This document shows, piece after piece, positions 44,614 to 53,907 of a DNA stretch of 64,000 bases. Source of the DNA: Actinokineospora auranticolor (lineage in GTDB: Bacteria; Actinomycetota; Actinomycetes; Mycobacteriales; Pseudonocardiaceae); NCBI RefSeq assembly GCF_002934265.1, contig NZ_PTIX01000019.1, positions 84,084-148,083 of the forward strand. The letters are read 5' to 3'. Each line of letters opens with the position of its first letter. Within the stretch, counting starts at the first letter, position 1. A program made the position numbers and the translations under genes. Under the pieces are notes generated by a model. That model was given only the letters and a program-made list of their open reading frames with translations, was not told the origin of the DNA and ran no database searches.

Positions 44614-44652
44614 CCCGGGGAACCGGCGACCGCGGGTCGCCGGTTCCCCGGG
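44614..44652 (-). terminator. Hairpin terminator after purU
   Basis: A perfect 18-bp stem (core arm GGGGAACCGGCGACC) with a 3-nt loop lies directly downstream of the purU stop on the minus strand. No T-tract. Confidence 0.8.
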
Positions 44653-44657
44653 GTGGA

Positions 44658-45530
44658 CTAGAAGATCACGGTCTTGTTGCCGTGCAGCAGGATCCTGCCC
44701 TCCAGGTGCGCGCGCAGCCCCCGCGCGAGCACGACCTTCTCGATGTCACGGCCCTTGCGCACCATGTCGGCGACCGAGTCGCCGTGGTCCACTCGGATCA
44801 CGTCCTGCTCGACGATCGGCCCCTGGTCGAGCTCGGCGGTCACGTAGTGGCAGGTCGCCCCGATCAGCTTGACCCCGCGCTTGTGGGCCTGGTGGTAGGG
44901 GCGGGCGCCGACGAAGGACGGCAGGAAGCTGTGGTGGATGTTGAGCGCCCGCCCGGACCACTCCACGCACATCTCGCCGGGCACGATTTGCATGAACCGG
45001 GCCAGCACGATCGCGTCGGGGGAGTTGGCCTCCACCAGCTGCCTGAGCTGGGCGAAGGCGGCTGCCTTGCCCTCCGGGTCGGTGGCCGGGAAGGGCACGT
45101 GGTGGAACGGGATGCCGTGCGCCCGGGTGATCCCGGCCAGGTCGTTGTGGTTGCCGATCACCGCCCGGACGTCGACGTCGAGTTCACCGCTGTGCACGCG
45201 GCCCAGCAGGTCGTAGAGGCAGTGGCCCTCCTTGGACACCAGGATCACCACCCGGCGCCGCACCCCGGTGTCGGTGACGCTCCAGTCCGCCTGGCCGCTG
45301 AGCTCGCGGGCCACCCGGCCGAAGCGCTCCCGGAGCTCGTCCACCCCGAAGGGCAGCGAGTCCGCGCGCACCTCCTGCCGTGTGAAGAACCAGTTCGTCT
45401 CCGGGTCGGTGTGGTAGGCCGCCTCGACGATCCAGCCACCCGCCTCAGCCAGGAAACCGGAAATCCGCGCCACGATGCCCGTCCGGTCCGGACACCCCAG
45501 CTTGATCACATATCGACGCTCGTTCGGCAC
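44658..45530 (-). CDS. purU: Formyltetrahydrofolate deformylase
   Basis: This 290-residue enzyme hydrolyses 10-formyl-THF to THF and formate, balancing one-carbon pools. An N-terminal ACT domain (LGCPDRTGIVARISGFLAEAGG) precedes the formyltransferase-fold catalytic domain with VIGNHNDL, the catalytic Asn/His region NIHHSFLPSF, and the Asp-containing DQGPIVEQDV. Length matches E. coli PurU (about 280). The GTG at 45530 follows AGGA; an upstream GTG at 45569 is less likely. It lies alone between two large non-coding stretches and ends in a strong hairpin. Confidence 0.94.
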   Translation of the reverse strand: MPNERRYVIKLGCPDRTGIVARISGFLAEAGGWIVEAAYHTDPETNWFFTRQEVRADSLPFGVDELRERFGRVARELSGQADWSVTDTGVRRRVVILVSKEGHCLYDLLGRVHSGELDVDVRAVIGNHNDLAGITRAHGIPFHHVPFPATDPEGKAAAFAQLRQLVEANSPDAIVLARFMQIVPGEMCVEWSGRALNIHHSFLPSFVGARPYHQAHKRGVKLIGATCHYVTAELDQGPIVEQDVIRVDHGDSVADMVRKGRDIEKVVLARGLRAHLEGRILLHGNKTVIF

Positions 45531-46350
45531 CCGCCAATCCTCGCAGCCCGTGTCCAGTCGACCGTCCACAACGGTCCCTGGTTCGGGGTTCCCGCCCGCG
45601 CCGCCGTGCTTGGGCGCCTACCCCTTGGTCGAGGTCAAGCCCGATTACCCGGCTCGCCTTCGACCGGACCCCACGGTTAGCGAGAAGCCGGATCCCCGTC
45701 AGATACGCTCCTTGACAACTGGATAGTGAAATAGCTCGACACCCATACCGCGGCCTGGCGGGCGTCGGGGGAGCTGCAGATCCCCCGACGCCAAGAGTCG
45801 CCAGATCGCCGCGAGTCATCGATCAGGTTGGTCGTGGTGAGCTGCCCTCGGCCCTGGGCGGGAGCCAGGCCGGAGGGCTTCGCGGAGTCGGTCCGGGCGC
45901 GGGGCTCGACGCCGTTCCGGCGCGTGTCCGAATCCCGGACGTGGCCCGGTTTTCGCCACACCCGTCGGTGATCACTGGACGTTCGACAGACACCCGGGTC
46001 TGCGATCCGGGCAAACCAGCCTGAGGCTGGCCTGCCGGTTCGCGCGGCCCAGTACGCCTTGCGTCACGGACAGGTCTGGGTTCACCGCGCTCACCAACTC
46101 CGGCCCGGACCGGGCCGGAGTGGATGTACTCGACCACCATCCACGCTCGCGGTCGTGGCCGCCACGGCCGCGTTAAGCAGCGTGTGCTCTCGAGACTGCA
46201 ATCCGCGCGTTCTCGCCTCGCGGGATGGTGGGGCCACTACGGCCAACCGGGCCGTGTGGCAGCCGGTCGGCGTGGCTTCACAGCGGGAGCTTTGCTGCGT
46301 TGGGCGAGGCGGCTGGTCGCAGGCCACCTCCCGCGGCTGTTCCCCAGCGG
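45531..46350. other. Long non-coding interval with three hairpins
   Basis: 820 bp without a convincing gene on either strand. It contains a TTGACA box at 45712-45717, a perfect 12-bp hairpin (45761-45792), an 11-bp near-continuous palindrome centred at 46109 (arm CTCCGGCCCGG), and TCCGAATCCCGGA around 45930. Codon bias is absent in all frames. Possible contents are a purU leader (minus strand) or a small RNA; neither can be proven here. Confidence 0.5.
45761..45792. terminator. Isolated perfect hairpin in non-coding interval
   Basis: A perfect 12-bp stem (arm GGCGTCGGGGGA) with an 8-nt loop, about 45 bp after a TTGACA box. It is not at the end of any protein gene, so it may terminate a small RNA or form part of the purU leader on the other strand. 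Confidence 0.45.
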
Positions 46351-47094
46351 TCAGCTGAGCTTCGTGTTGGCGTACTCGGTGATGGCGGCCCGCAGGAACT
46401 CGGCCAGGCGGGGGTCGGACTTGTCGAAGTTCGCCCGGAAGCGCGGGTCGTCGGCGTAGACGTCGGCGAGGCCGATGTAGGACTCGCGGTTCGGCGTCCA
46501 GTGGCCCTTGATCCACTGGTAGTGGCCCTCGACCGTGCGCTGGACGGCCGGGTCGTCGGCTCGGCGGTCCGCGTCGAGGTGGGCGATCAGCTCGTCCACG
46601 ATCGCGACCCAGCCCTGGCCCTGGGTCCGCCACCAGTCGGTGGACTTCGGGGTGGTGTCCACGCTCTCGCCCCAGCGCTCGCGGGCCTCCTGCTGGAGGT
46701 GCTGCTGGGTCGGCTGGTCGAACCCCTCGAACCAGTGCTCGGCGGACTTCTTCGTCATGATCCTGTTCCCTTCCACATCGGTGATCGTGCGGGAGACGGT
46801 CTTGGCCAGTCGGTCGAACCGGTCGCGCTCGGCGAGCAGCCAGCGGTGGTGCATCCGCAACACCGCCGCCTGGTCCCGCCCGTCGCGCACGATCTCCGCG
46901 ATGGCGTCGAGCCCCAGGCCGAGCTCGCGCAGCACGAGGATCTGTTGCAGGCGCAGCAACTGCTCCTGCTCGTAGAACCGGTAGCCGTTGGCTCCCACCC
47001 GCGAGGGCGGGAGCAGGCCAATCTCGTCGTAGTGCCGCAGCGTCCGCGACGTCACCTTCGACATCCGGGCCACCTGCGCTGTCGACCAGGTCAT
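46351..47094 (-). CDS. MerR-family regulator with TipAS-type ligand domain
   Basis: A 247-residue TipA-like activator. Residues 1-70 are the MerR winged helix (STAQVARMSKVTSRTLRHYDEIGLLPP in parts), followed by a dimerisation coil, and residues about 120-247 form a TipAS domain (HWFEGFDQPTQQHLQQEA, WIKGHWTPNRESYIGLADVY). TipAS domains bind thiopeptides and other structurally diverse compounds and switch on export or resistance genes. The ATG at 47094 follows GAAGG. Its own promoter has a MerR-type 19-bp spacer with a dyad, so it is probably autoregulated. Confidence 0.9.
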   Translation of the reverse strand: MTWSTAQVARMSKVTSRTLRHYDEIGLLPPSRVGANGYRFYEQEQLLRLQQILVLRELGLGLDAIAEIVRDGRDQAAVLRMHHRWLLAERDRFDRLAKTVSRTITDVEGNRIMTKKSAEHWFEGFDQPTQQHLQQEARERWGESVDTTPKSTDWWRTQGQGWVAIVDELIAHLDADRRADDPAVQRTVEGHYQWIKGHWTPNRESYIGLADVYADDPRFRANFDKSDPRLAEFLRAAITEYANTKLS

Positions 47095-47135
47095 CACCTT
47101 CGTCTCCCACTGGGCTCTCCTGCGGCCCGAAACCA

Positions 47136-47166
47136 ACGGTAGAAGTTGACGTAACGTCAAAGTCAA
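47136..47166 (-). promoter_or_regulatory. MerR-class promoter (19-bp spacer) with perfect dyad
   Basis: On the minus strand TTGACT (47166-47161) and TACCGT (47141-47136) are separated by 19 bp, the overlong spacer typical of MerR-activated promoters. The spacer contains the perfect palindrome TTGACGTAACGTCAA (47146-47160). Confidence 0.75.
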
Positions 47167-47284
47167 CCCCGACAAACCACCAGGTACAACTCGAACCTGC
47201 TTGCCTGCGGTCCAGCCCCGACTTCCAGCGTCCGGCAGGCGCATCGCCAGGCTCCTCGGGCATCCGCCTGGGCTGCTCCGTTGC

Positions 47285-48100
47285 TCAGAGCTGTGGGGCG
47301 ACTGCGGACCATGGGAGAGTGACCTCGCCCAGCCGCCAGCGGCGGCGGGTGTCCAGTACCGGCCAACCGTCCGCGGCGAGCAGGCGGATCGTCTCGACCC
47401 AGCGGGCGCGGGGGCCGAACGGGGCGAAGGGGGCGGCCGTGGCCCAGCCGGTGTCCATGGCCTGGAGCAGGGCGTGGACGGGCTCGCCGGGGACGTTGCG
47501 GTGGATGAGGGTCTTCGGGAGGCGTTCGGCCAGGTCGCTGGGGCGGTCGAGGTCGACGGGCAGGCAGGACAGGGTGAAGGTGCGCGGGCCTTCCTCGTCC
47601 AGCAGGACCCAGCAGCAGCGGCGGCCGATCTCGTCGCAGGTCCCCTCCACCAGCAGGCCGTTCGGGGCCAGGCGGGACCGCATGGTGTCCCACGACTTCC
47701 AGGCTTCCGGTTCGGTGTACTGGCGCAGCACGTTGAAGGCGCGCAGCAGGATCGGGCGGGTGCCCGCCAGTTCGAAACCGCCGCGGCGGAAGTCCAGGGC
47801 GGGCGGGTCGGCGGACGGTTTGGCTGCGGCGACGCGTTCCGGGTCGATCTCCAGGCCGAGGACGCGGACGATGGGGTTGACCGTGCGGAGGCGGGTGGCC
47901 ATTTCGACGGTGGTGACCGGGGTGGCGCCGTAGCCGAGGTCGACCACGAGAGGGGCGTCGCCGGTCAGCGCCGCGCGGATGGCGGGGGTGGCGGTCAGCC
48001 AGCGGTCGACTCGGCGGAGGCGGTTCGGGTTGGTGGTGCCGCGCGTGGGCACGCCGAGAGCCCGGGCCCGGCCCGCCGCCAGACGTGGGGTGCGGGCCAC
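47285..48100 (-). CDS. Class I SAM-dependent methyltransferase-like protein
   Basis: A 271-residue protein with a Rossmann methyltransferase core: LVVDLGYGATPVTTVEMA (motif I, SAM-binding), GLEIDPERVAAA (motif II acidic residue), and NVLRQYTEPEAW further on. The substrate is unknown. It starts with GTG at 48100, 5 bp after the DUF2505 stop, so the two probably form an operon divergent from murB. Confidence 0.72.
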   Translation of the reverse strand: MARTPRLAAGRARALGVPTRGTTNPNRLRRVDRWLTATPAIRAALTGDAPLVVDLGYGATPVTTVEMATRLRTVNPIVRVLGLEIDPERVAAAKPSADPPALDFRRGGFELAGTRPILLRAFNVLRQYTEPEAWKSWDTMRSRLAPNGLLVEGTCDEIGRRCCWVLLDEEGPRTFTLSCLPVDLDRPSDLAERLPKTLIHRNVPGEPVHALLQAMDTGWATAAPFAPFGPRARWVETIRLLAADGWPVLDTRRRWRLGEVTLPWSAVAPQL

Positions 48101-48105
48101 AGGGG

Positions 48106-48591
48106 TCAGTGCTCCGCGGCGAAGGCGGCCTCGCTGGCCAGCAGTTTGCGCACCTGCTCCGCGATCACGGACTCGATCTTCCCGCCGACCAGGGGCACCC
48201 GGACCTTCACCTCGGCGTCGGTGCGCAGTTCGCTGCCGTCGGCGACGTCCACCAGGCGGTAGGTGCCCCTGATCTCACCCGGGATACCCGCGACGGTGGC
48301 GCTTGTGGTGCCGGCGAAACCGGCGCCGTCGGGCCGCCAGGTCTCCAAGCGCTCGACCACCAGGTCGCCCTTGACCAGGGTGCGCACGATCGACGGCAGC
48401 AGAGCCGACTCGATGCCCTGGCGCAGCTTGTAGGCCACTCCGTCGCCGTTGGCCTTGTGTTCCACCAGGGCCGCGTCCGTCCCGCCGAGCGTGCGGAGGC
48501 GGTCCCGCAGGAAGGCTTGGTCGACCAGTCGGGCGTGCACGGTGGCGGCGGGGGCGCGGAAGCTCGCGCGGTGCTCGATACGGCTGGCCAT
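48106..48591 (-). CDS. DUF2505 (SRPBCC-like) protein, Rv0481c-like
   Basis: A 161-residue DUF2505 protein (ASRIEHRASFRAPAATVHARL at the start, GKIESVIAEQVRKLLASE at the end, both read in part). The fold is START-like; function unknown. In mycobacteria the orthologue is also divergent from murB. The 25-bp intergenic space must hold both promoters: on this strand TAACCT lies 7 nt before the ATG, without a ribosome site. Confidence 0.87.
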   Translation of the reverse strand: MASRIEHRASFRAPAATVHARLVDQAFLRDRLRTLGGTDAALVEHKANGDGVAYKLRQGIESALLPSIVRTLVKGDLVVERLETWRPDGAGFAGTTSATVAGIPGEIRGTYRLVDVADGSELRTDAEVKVRVPLVGGKIESVIAEQVRKLLASEAAFAAEH

Positions 48592-48616
48592 GTGCGGGAG
48601 GTTACCGTTGGCGCCC

Positions 48617-49705
48617 GTGACCAGCCTCCCCCTCGGTGCCGACGTCCGCAGCGGCGTCCCGCTCAGCGGCTACACGACCCTGCGCCTCGGCGGTCCGGCC
48701 GCCAGATTCGTGACCGCGGCCACGGCGGCCGAAGTGGTCGACGCGGTGCGCGCGACCGATCGGGACGGGGACGCCCTGCTCGTCCTCGGCGGTGGTTCCA
48801 ACCTGGTGATCGGCGATCTCGGCTTCGACGGCACCGTGGTGCTCGTCGGCAACCACGGCAGCAAGATCGACTGCACGGTGCCGGGGCGGGTGCAGCTCAC
48901 CGTGGAGGCAGGCGAGGACTGGGACACCGTGGTGGCGGGCACGGTCGAGGCCGGGCTCGGCGGCCTGGAGTGCCTGTCCGGCATTCCCGGTCTGGTCGGT
49001 GCCACCCCCGTGCAGAACGTCGGTGCGTACGGGGTCGAGGTCTCCCAGGTGCTGGTATCGGTGGACCTCTACGACCGGGAGACCGGTGAGGTGCGCACGC
49101 TGCGTACCGACGAGTTGGGGCTGGACTACCGCACCAGCATCCTCAAGGGCAACGACCGCGCCGTGGTGCTGCGGGCGCGGTTCGAACTCGTCGACGACGG
49201 GCTGTCCGCGCCCATCCGCTACACCGAGTTGGCCCGCGAACTCGGGGTGCGGCAGGACGAGCGGGTGCCGGTCGGTGATGTGCGGGCCGCCGTGCTCGAA
49301 CTGCGGCGCGGCAAGGGCATGGTGCTCGACCCGGTCGACCACGACACCTGGAGCGCGGGGTCGTTCTTCACTAACCCGATCATCGACGACGCGGCGGCCG
49401 ACGCGGTGATGGCGCGAATCGTCGGCGTGGTGGGCGCGGACGTGCCGGTGCCGAGGTACCCGGCGGGGCCGGGTACCTCGAAGCTGTCGGCGGCGTGGCT
49501 GATCGAACGCGCGGGCTTCGGCAAGGGCTACACGCGGGGCCGGACGGCGTTGTCCGGCAAGCACACCCTGGCGCTGACCAACCGCGGCGAGGCGACTACG
49601 GCCGACCTGTTGGCGTTGGCGTTGGAGGTCCGCGACGGGGTGCGAGCCGCGTTCGGCGTGGCGCTGCGGCCGGAGCCGGTGTTGGTCAACTGTTCCCTGG
49701 GCTGA
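48617..49705 (+). CDS. murB: UDP-N-acetylenolpyruvoylglucosamine reductase
   Basis: This 362-residue flavoenzyme reduces UDP-GlcNAc-enolpyruvate to UDP-MurNAc in peptidoglycan synthesis. The FAD-binding PCMH-type domain shows TTLRLGGPAARF, LLVLGGGSNLV and SGIPGLVGATPVQNVGAYG; the C-terminal substrate domain has the active-site Ser in AGSFFTNP and the closing Glu region. It is a type I MurB of the actinobacterial length. The GTG at 48617 is 25 bp from the divergent DUF2505 gene. Its last 20 bp overlap the convergent SDR gene. Confidence 0.95.
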   Translation: MTSLPLGADVRSGVPLSGYTTLRLGGPAARFVTAATAAEVVDAVRATDRDGDALLVLGGGSNLVIGDLGFDGTVVLVGNHGSKIDCTVPGRVQLTVEAGEDWDTVVAGTVEAGLGGLECLSGIPGLVGATPVQNVGAYGVEVSQVLVSVDLYDRETGEVRTLRTDELGLDYRTSILKGNDRAVVLRARFELVDDGLSAPIRYTELARELGVRQDERVPVGDVRAAVLELRRGKGMVLDPVDHDTWSAGSFFTNPIIDDAAADAVMARIVGVVGADVPVPRYPAGPGTSKLSAAWLIERAGFGKGYTRGRTALSGKHTLALTNRGEATTADLLALALEVRDGVRAAFGVALRPEPVLVNCSLG

Positions 49706-50432
49706 GCCGGTGGGCCCGGGTCGCCGAGGCCTGGGCGCGTGGCTTGAGCACGATCTGGTCCAGGTTGACGTGCGGCGGGCGGGTCACCGCGAAGGCGATC
49801 ACCTCGGCGACGTCGTCGGCGGACAGCGGCTGGATGCCCTCGTAGACCTTGTCGGCGCGTTCGGTGTCGCCTTCGAAGCGGGTCAGCGAGAACTCGGTCT
49901 CGACCATGCCGGGTAGGACCTCGGTGAACCGGATGGGCTCACCCAGGAACTCGCCGCGCAGGGTGCGGTGCAGGGCGGACTGCGCGTGCTTGGCGGCGGT
50001 GTACCCCGCGCCGCCGTCGTAGATCTCGACGGCGGCGATCGAGGTGACGGTGACCACGTGGCCGTTGCCGGAGTCGATCAGCTTCGGCAGCAACGCCTTG
50101 GTGACCCGCAGCGTGCCGAGCACGTTGGCCTCGTACATCCACCGCCAACGGTCCTCGTCGGCGGCGTCCACCCGGTCCAGACCCCGGGCACCTCCGGCGT
50201 TGTTCACCAGCACATGGCACCCTTGGACCTGGTCGGTGAACGCCTCGACCGAGGCCGGGTCCGTTACGTCCAGTTCGATCGCGACGCCGCCGACCTCCTC
50301 GGCGACCTCGGCCAACCGGTCCAGTCGCCGGGCGCCCAGCACGACCCGGAACCCGGCCCTGGCGAGGTGCCGGGCCGTCGCCGCCCCGATGCCCGCGCTC
50401 GCGCCCGTCACTACCGCAATGGGGTTGTTCAC
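49686..50432 (-). CDS. Short-chain dehydrogenase/reductase (Rv0484c-like)
   Basis: A 248-residue classical SDR with TGASAGIGAATA (NADP-type Gly motif), NNAGGARG, the catalytic Ser in VTSIAAVEI and Tyr/Lys in YTAAKHA. The substrate is unknown. The GTG at 50432 follows GGAGG. The position between murB and an L,D-transpeptidase gene matches Rv0484c in mycobacteria. Confidence 0.87.
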   Translation of the reverse strand: MNNPIAVVTGASAGIGAATARHLARAGFRVVLGARRLDRLAEVAEEVGGVAIELDVTDPASVEAFTDQVQGCHVLVNNAGGARGLDRVDAADEDRWRWMYEANVLGTLRVTKALLPKLIDSGNGHVVTVTSIAAVEIYDGGAGYTAAKHAQSALHRTLRGEFLGEPIRFTEVLPGMVETEFSLTRFEGDTERADKVYEGIQPLSADDVAEVIAFAVTRPPHVNLDQIVLKPRAQASATRAHRLSPGNS

Positions 50433-50581
50433 GGCTCGATCCTCCCCGGCGCCGGTGCGGGGCGGGTGGCGGGGGCGCCACGAGTGGTTATGAGCACGGT
50501 CACACCCGACGGCGGCACACCCCACCGGCCGCCGGGACGTCTTTCTCGGTGGGGCGAAGACTCGACACTGGAGGTCGCAGG

Positions 50582-51796
50582 GTGAGGTCAACCGCGAGAT
50601 CCACGACGAACCGGAGGCGCGGCCTGCTCGGCGCGCTCTTCCTCGTGCTCGCGCTGCTCGCCGCGTGCACCTCGGAAGAACATGGTTCTCCCGGCGGCAC
50701 GGGTGGTGGTGGCGGTGGCGGCGGTTCCGAGCAGCAACCGGAGGCGCAGCCCAAGGCGAAGTTGGCGGCGTCGCCCGCCGCCGACGCGGCCGACGTTCCG
50801 CCGGGCGACCCGGTGAAGATCACCGTGACGGACGGTGTGATCGATACGGTCGAATTGGTCAACCCGGACGGAAAAGCGGTCAAGGGCGTCGTTTCGGGCG
50901 ACAAGCTGAGCTGGTCGAACACCGAGAGCCTCGGCTACGGGAAGAAGTACTCCTACACCGCGGCCGCCACCGGGTCCGACGGCAAGAAGGTCCAGTTGGC
51001 GGGGTCGTTCACCACGCTCAAGCCCGCCAAGACCCCGCGCGCGACGATCAACCCGGCGGACAACGCCACCGTCGGGGTCGCGATGCCCATCAGCATCAAG
51101 TTCCCCGAGGGCAAGGTCACCGACAAGGCGGCCGTGGAGAAGGTGCTGAAGGTGGAGTCCTCCAAGGAGGTCGCGGGGTCGTGGGCGTGGCTCAACGACC
51201 AGCAGGTCGACTGGCGGCCCAAGGAGTACTGGCCCGCCAACACCAAGGTCACCGTGACCGCGAAGCTGTTCGGCCTGGCCTACGGCGGCGGGGCTTACGG
51301 CAAGGCGGACCTGACCACCACCTTCACCGTCGGCCGCAACCAGGTGGTCAAGGTCAACACCCCCGACCACAAGATGAACGTCTACCGCGACGGTTCGCTG
51401 TTCGCCAGCTACCCGTCGAGCAACGGCAAGGACGCCGACCCGGACCTGAACACGCCCAACGGCACGATGATCGTCATGCAGAAGGACCCGGTCGGCGACT
51501 TCTCCAACCCGAAGTACGGCTACACCAACGTGATGAAGAAGTGGGCCGTCCGGATCTCCAACCACGGCGAGTTCATCCACGAGAACAACGACAACCGGGC
51601 CAACATCGGCAAGGCCAACACCTCGCATGGGTGCGTCAACCTGCTGGAAGCCGACGCCAAGGCCTACTTCGACACCGCGCTGATCGGTGACCCGGTGGAG
51701 GTCACCGGCTCCAAGGCGAACATGCCGACCACGTCGGACGTGTACGACTGGCTGATCCCGTGGAGCCAGTGGCAGAGCATGTCGGCGCTGCGTTGA
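50582..51796 (+). CDS. L,D-transpeptidase lipoprotein (LprQ/Ldt-type)
   Basis: A 404-residue exported enzyme that forms 3-3 cross-links in peptidoglycan. A basic leader and lipobox (LLAAC) precede a Gly-rich linker; two immunoglobulin-like domains (residues about 50-250) lead to the YkuD catalytic domain with the motif HGEF (residue about 335) and SHGCVNL carrying the catalytic Cys. This matches mycobacterial Ldt proteins such as Rv0483 (LprQ), which is in the same gene context. The GTG at 50582 follows GGAGG. Confidence 0.92.
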   Translation: MRSTARSTTNRRRGLLGALFLVLALLAACTSEEHGSPGGTGGGGGGGGSEQQPEAQPKAKLAASPAADAADVPPGDPVKITVTDGVIDTVELVNPDGKAVKGVVSGDKLSWSNTESLGYGKKYSYTAAATGSDGKKVQLAGSFTTLKPAKTPRATINPADNATVGVAMPISIKFPEGKVTDKAAVEKVLKVESSKEVAGSWAWLNDQQVDWRPKEYWPANTKVTVTAKLFGLAYGGGAYGKADLTTTFTVGRNQVVKVNTPDHKMNVYRDGSLFASYPSSNGKDADPDLNTPNGTMIVMQKDPVGDFSNPKYGYTNVMKKWAVRISNHGEFIHENNDNRANIGKANTSHGCVNLLEADAKAYFDTALIGDPVEVTGSKANMPTTSDVYDWLIPWSQWQSMSALR

Positions 51797-52608
51797 TCAC
51801 CGGCGCGGGCGGTACCCGGCTGGCGGTGCGCACAGCCGGGGACCCGTCCCGGCCGCCGATCGTGTTCGTGCACGGGTGGGCCCAGTCGGCCGCGCGCTGG
51901 GCCCACCAGTTCGCCGATGCCGAGCTGGGGCGTGATCACCACCTGATCGCCTTCGACCTGCGTGGACACGGCGGGTCGGAGGCGCCGTCGGAGGGCTACG
52001 ACGATCCGGCTGTGTGGGCCGGGGACCTCGCCGCCGTGCTGGAGTTCGCCGGGGCGCCCGCTGTGGTGGTGGGCTGGTCGTATGGCGGACTCGTGATCAC
52101 CGACTACGTGCGGGAACGGGCCTGTGCGGGGCTGGCGGGCATCGTGCTCGTCGGGGCGATCACCGAGATCGGGCCGGGGCGGCCGGGTGGGGCCATCGGT
52201 CCGGCGATGCGCGGCGCGCTGCCCGATGTGCTCGCCGAAGACCCGGCGGTGGCCGCTTCCGCTGTCGTGTCGCTCACAGTGGGAATGACCGCGGAGCCCG
52301 TTCCGGGGGCCGAAGCGCAGCGGTGGGTGGGCGACATGCTGCGGGTCTCGCCACGGGTGCGCAGGGCTCTGTTCAGCCGCGATGTGGACAGCGCGGGTGT
52401 GCTGGCGGGGATCACCGCGCCGACGGCGGTGCTGCATGGCGACCTTGACCGCGTGGTCGACCGGTCGGCGGGGGAATACGCGTCAGGGAAGATTCCGGGG
52501 GCCTCGGCGCGTTGGTTCCCTGGGGTCGGGCACGCGCCCTTCGCCGAACGGGTCGACGAGTTCAACGGTGTGCTCCGCGCGCTGGCGGGGGGCTGGCAGA
52601 AGGGGTGA
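51760..52608 (+). CDS. Alpha/beta-fold hydrolase
   Basis: A protein of 271-282 residues with the classic hydrolase set: FVHGWAQSA (oxyanion loop), GWSYGGL nucleophile elbow with the Ser, Asp in HGDLDRVVD, and His in VGHAPFAE. The substrate is unknown. The GTG at 51760 would overlap the transpeptidase gene by 37 bp; a TTG at 51793 overlapping its stop (TTGA) is an equally good start. It probably belongs to the transpeptidase-mshA transcription unit, with mshA 6 bp downstream. Confidence 0.82.
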   Translation: MEPVAEHVGAALITGAGGTRLAVRTAGDPSRPPIVFVHGWAQSAARWAHQFADAELGRDHHLIAFDLRGHGGSEAPSEGYDDPAVWAGDLAAVLEFAGAPAVVVGWSYGGLVITDYVRERACAGLAGIVLVGAITEIGPGRPGGAIGPAMRGALPDVLAEDPAVAASAVVSLTVGMTAEPVPGAEAQRWVGDMLRVSPRVRRALFSRDVDSAGVLAGITAPTAVLHGDLDRVVDRSAGEYASGKIPGASARWFPGVGHAPFAERVDEFNGVLRALAGGWQKG

Positions 52609-52614
52609 ACCCGG

Positions 52615-53907
52615 GTGGCTCCCACGCAGCTCCGCAGTCCGCACAGAGTCGCGGTCCTGTCGGTGCACACATCCCCGTTGGAGCAGCCCGGCACGGGGGA
52701 CGCGGGTGGCATGAACGTCTACATCACCGAGACAAGCACCCGCATGGCTCGGCGCGGGATCGCCGTCGAGGTGTTCACCCGGGCCACCTCGTCGGACCTG
52801 CCGCCGGTGGCCGAGCTGGCCCCCGGGGTGCTGGTGCGACACGTCTCGGCGGGGCCGTTCGAGGGCTTACAGCGGGCCGAGCTGCCGAGCCAGCTCTGCG
52901 CGTTCACCGCGGGGGTGCTGCGCGCGGAGGCCAGGCACGAGCCGGGGTACTACGACCTGGTGCACTCCCACTACTGGCTGTCCGGGCAGGTGGGGTGGCT
53001 GACCAGGGAGCGGTGGGGCGTGCCGCTGGTGCACACCGCGCACACCCTGGCCAAGGTCAAGAACGCCGCGCTCGCCGAGGGGGACACCCCGGAGCCGCGG
53101 ATCCGGGTGATCGGCGAGCAGCAGGTGGTCGACGAGGCCGACCAGCTCATCGCCAACACCGAGGTGGAGGCCACGCAGCTGGTCGACCTCTATGACGCCG
53201 CGCCGGACAAGGTGCGCACCATTGCCCCCGGGGTCGACCTGGACCGGTTCCGCCCCGGTGACCGGCGGGCGGCGCGGGCCGCGCTCGGGGTGCCGCAAGA
53301 GGCGCTGGTGATCGCCTTCGTCGGACGGATCCAGCCGTTGAAGGCGCCGGACGTGTTGTTGCGGGCGGCGGCGGAGCTGCTGGCTCGGGGGGCGGTGCCC
53401 AGGGAGCGGCTGGTCGTACTGGTCGCGGGTGGTCCTTCGGGGACGGGGCTCGAGCAGCCCGCAGCGTTGCAGGACCTGGCGGTCAGCCTGGGGATCACGG
53501 ACGTGGTGCGGTTCCTGCCGCCGCAGTCCGGGGACGCGCTCGCCCGGGTCTACCGGGCCGCCGACGTGGTGGCGGTGCCCAGCTACAACGAGAGCTTCGG
53601 GCTGGTGGCGCTGGAGGCGCAGGCGTGTGGCACGCCGGTGGTCGCCGCTGCGGTCGGTGGGCTGCCGGTCGCGGTCGCGGACGGGGTGTCCGGGCTGCTG
53701 GTGGACGGGCACGCGACCGGGGACTGGGCGGATGTGCTGGGTGGTCTGGTCGGGGCGCCTCGGCGGCTGGTGGAGCTGGCGGGTGGCGCGGTGCGGCACG
53801 CGCGCGAGTTCTCCTGGGACCGCACGACCGACGCGCTGGTCGCGGCGTACCTGGATGCGGGGGACGCGCTGCGCTACTCCGTGCTGCGTGCTGAAGTTGC
53901 CGTGTGA
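52615..53907 (+). CDS. mshA: D-inositol-3-phosphate glycosyltransferase, mycothiol biosynthesis
   Basis: This 430-residue GT4 enzyme joins N-acetylglucosamine from UDP-GlcNAc to 1L-myo-inositol-1-phosphate, the first step of mycothiol synthesis. Diagnostic segments are [19 protein letters not shown] (substrate loop), [34 protein letters not shown] and the EX7E region [19 protein letters not shown]. The size and motifs match actinobacterial MshA closely. It follows a hydrolase gene by 6 bp and overlaps the YbjN-type gene (GTGA), the order also seen in M. tuberculosis Rv0486-Rv0487. Confidence 0.96.
   Translation: MAPTQLRSPHRVAVLSVHTSPLEQPGTGDAGGMNVYITETSTRMARRGIAVEVFTRATSSDLPPVAELAPGVLVRHVSAGPFEGLQRAELPSQLCAFTAGVLRAEARHEPGYYDLVHSHYWLSGQVGWLTRERWGVPLVHTAHTLAKVKNAALAEGDTPEPRIRVIGEQQVVDEADQLIANTEVEATQLVDLYDAAPDKVRTIAPGVDLDRFRPGDRRAARAALGVPQEALVIAFVGRIQPLKAPDVLLRAAAELLARGAVPRERLVVLVAGGPSGTGLEQPAALQDLAVSLGITDVVRFLPPQSGDALARVYRAADVVAVPSYNESFGLVALEAQACGTPVVAAAVGGLPVAVADGVSGLLVDGHATGDWADVLGGLVGAPRRLVELAGGAVRHAREFSWDRTTDALVAAYLDAGDALRYSVLRAEVAV

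Noticed and set aside
44592..44660. Small gene starting at the ATG near 44592 after GGAAGGAAA
   Set aside because: The frame runs through the purU terminator and then antisense into purU with no early stop, so it is not a credible small gene.
45925..45950. tRNA-like TCCGAATCCCGGA segment
   Set aside because: It resembles a T-arm, but no acceptor stem, D-arm or anticodon arm can be built around it on either strand.
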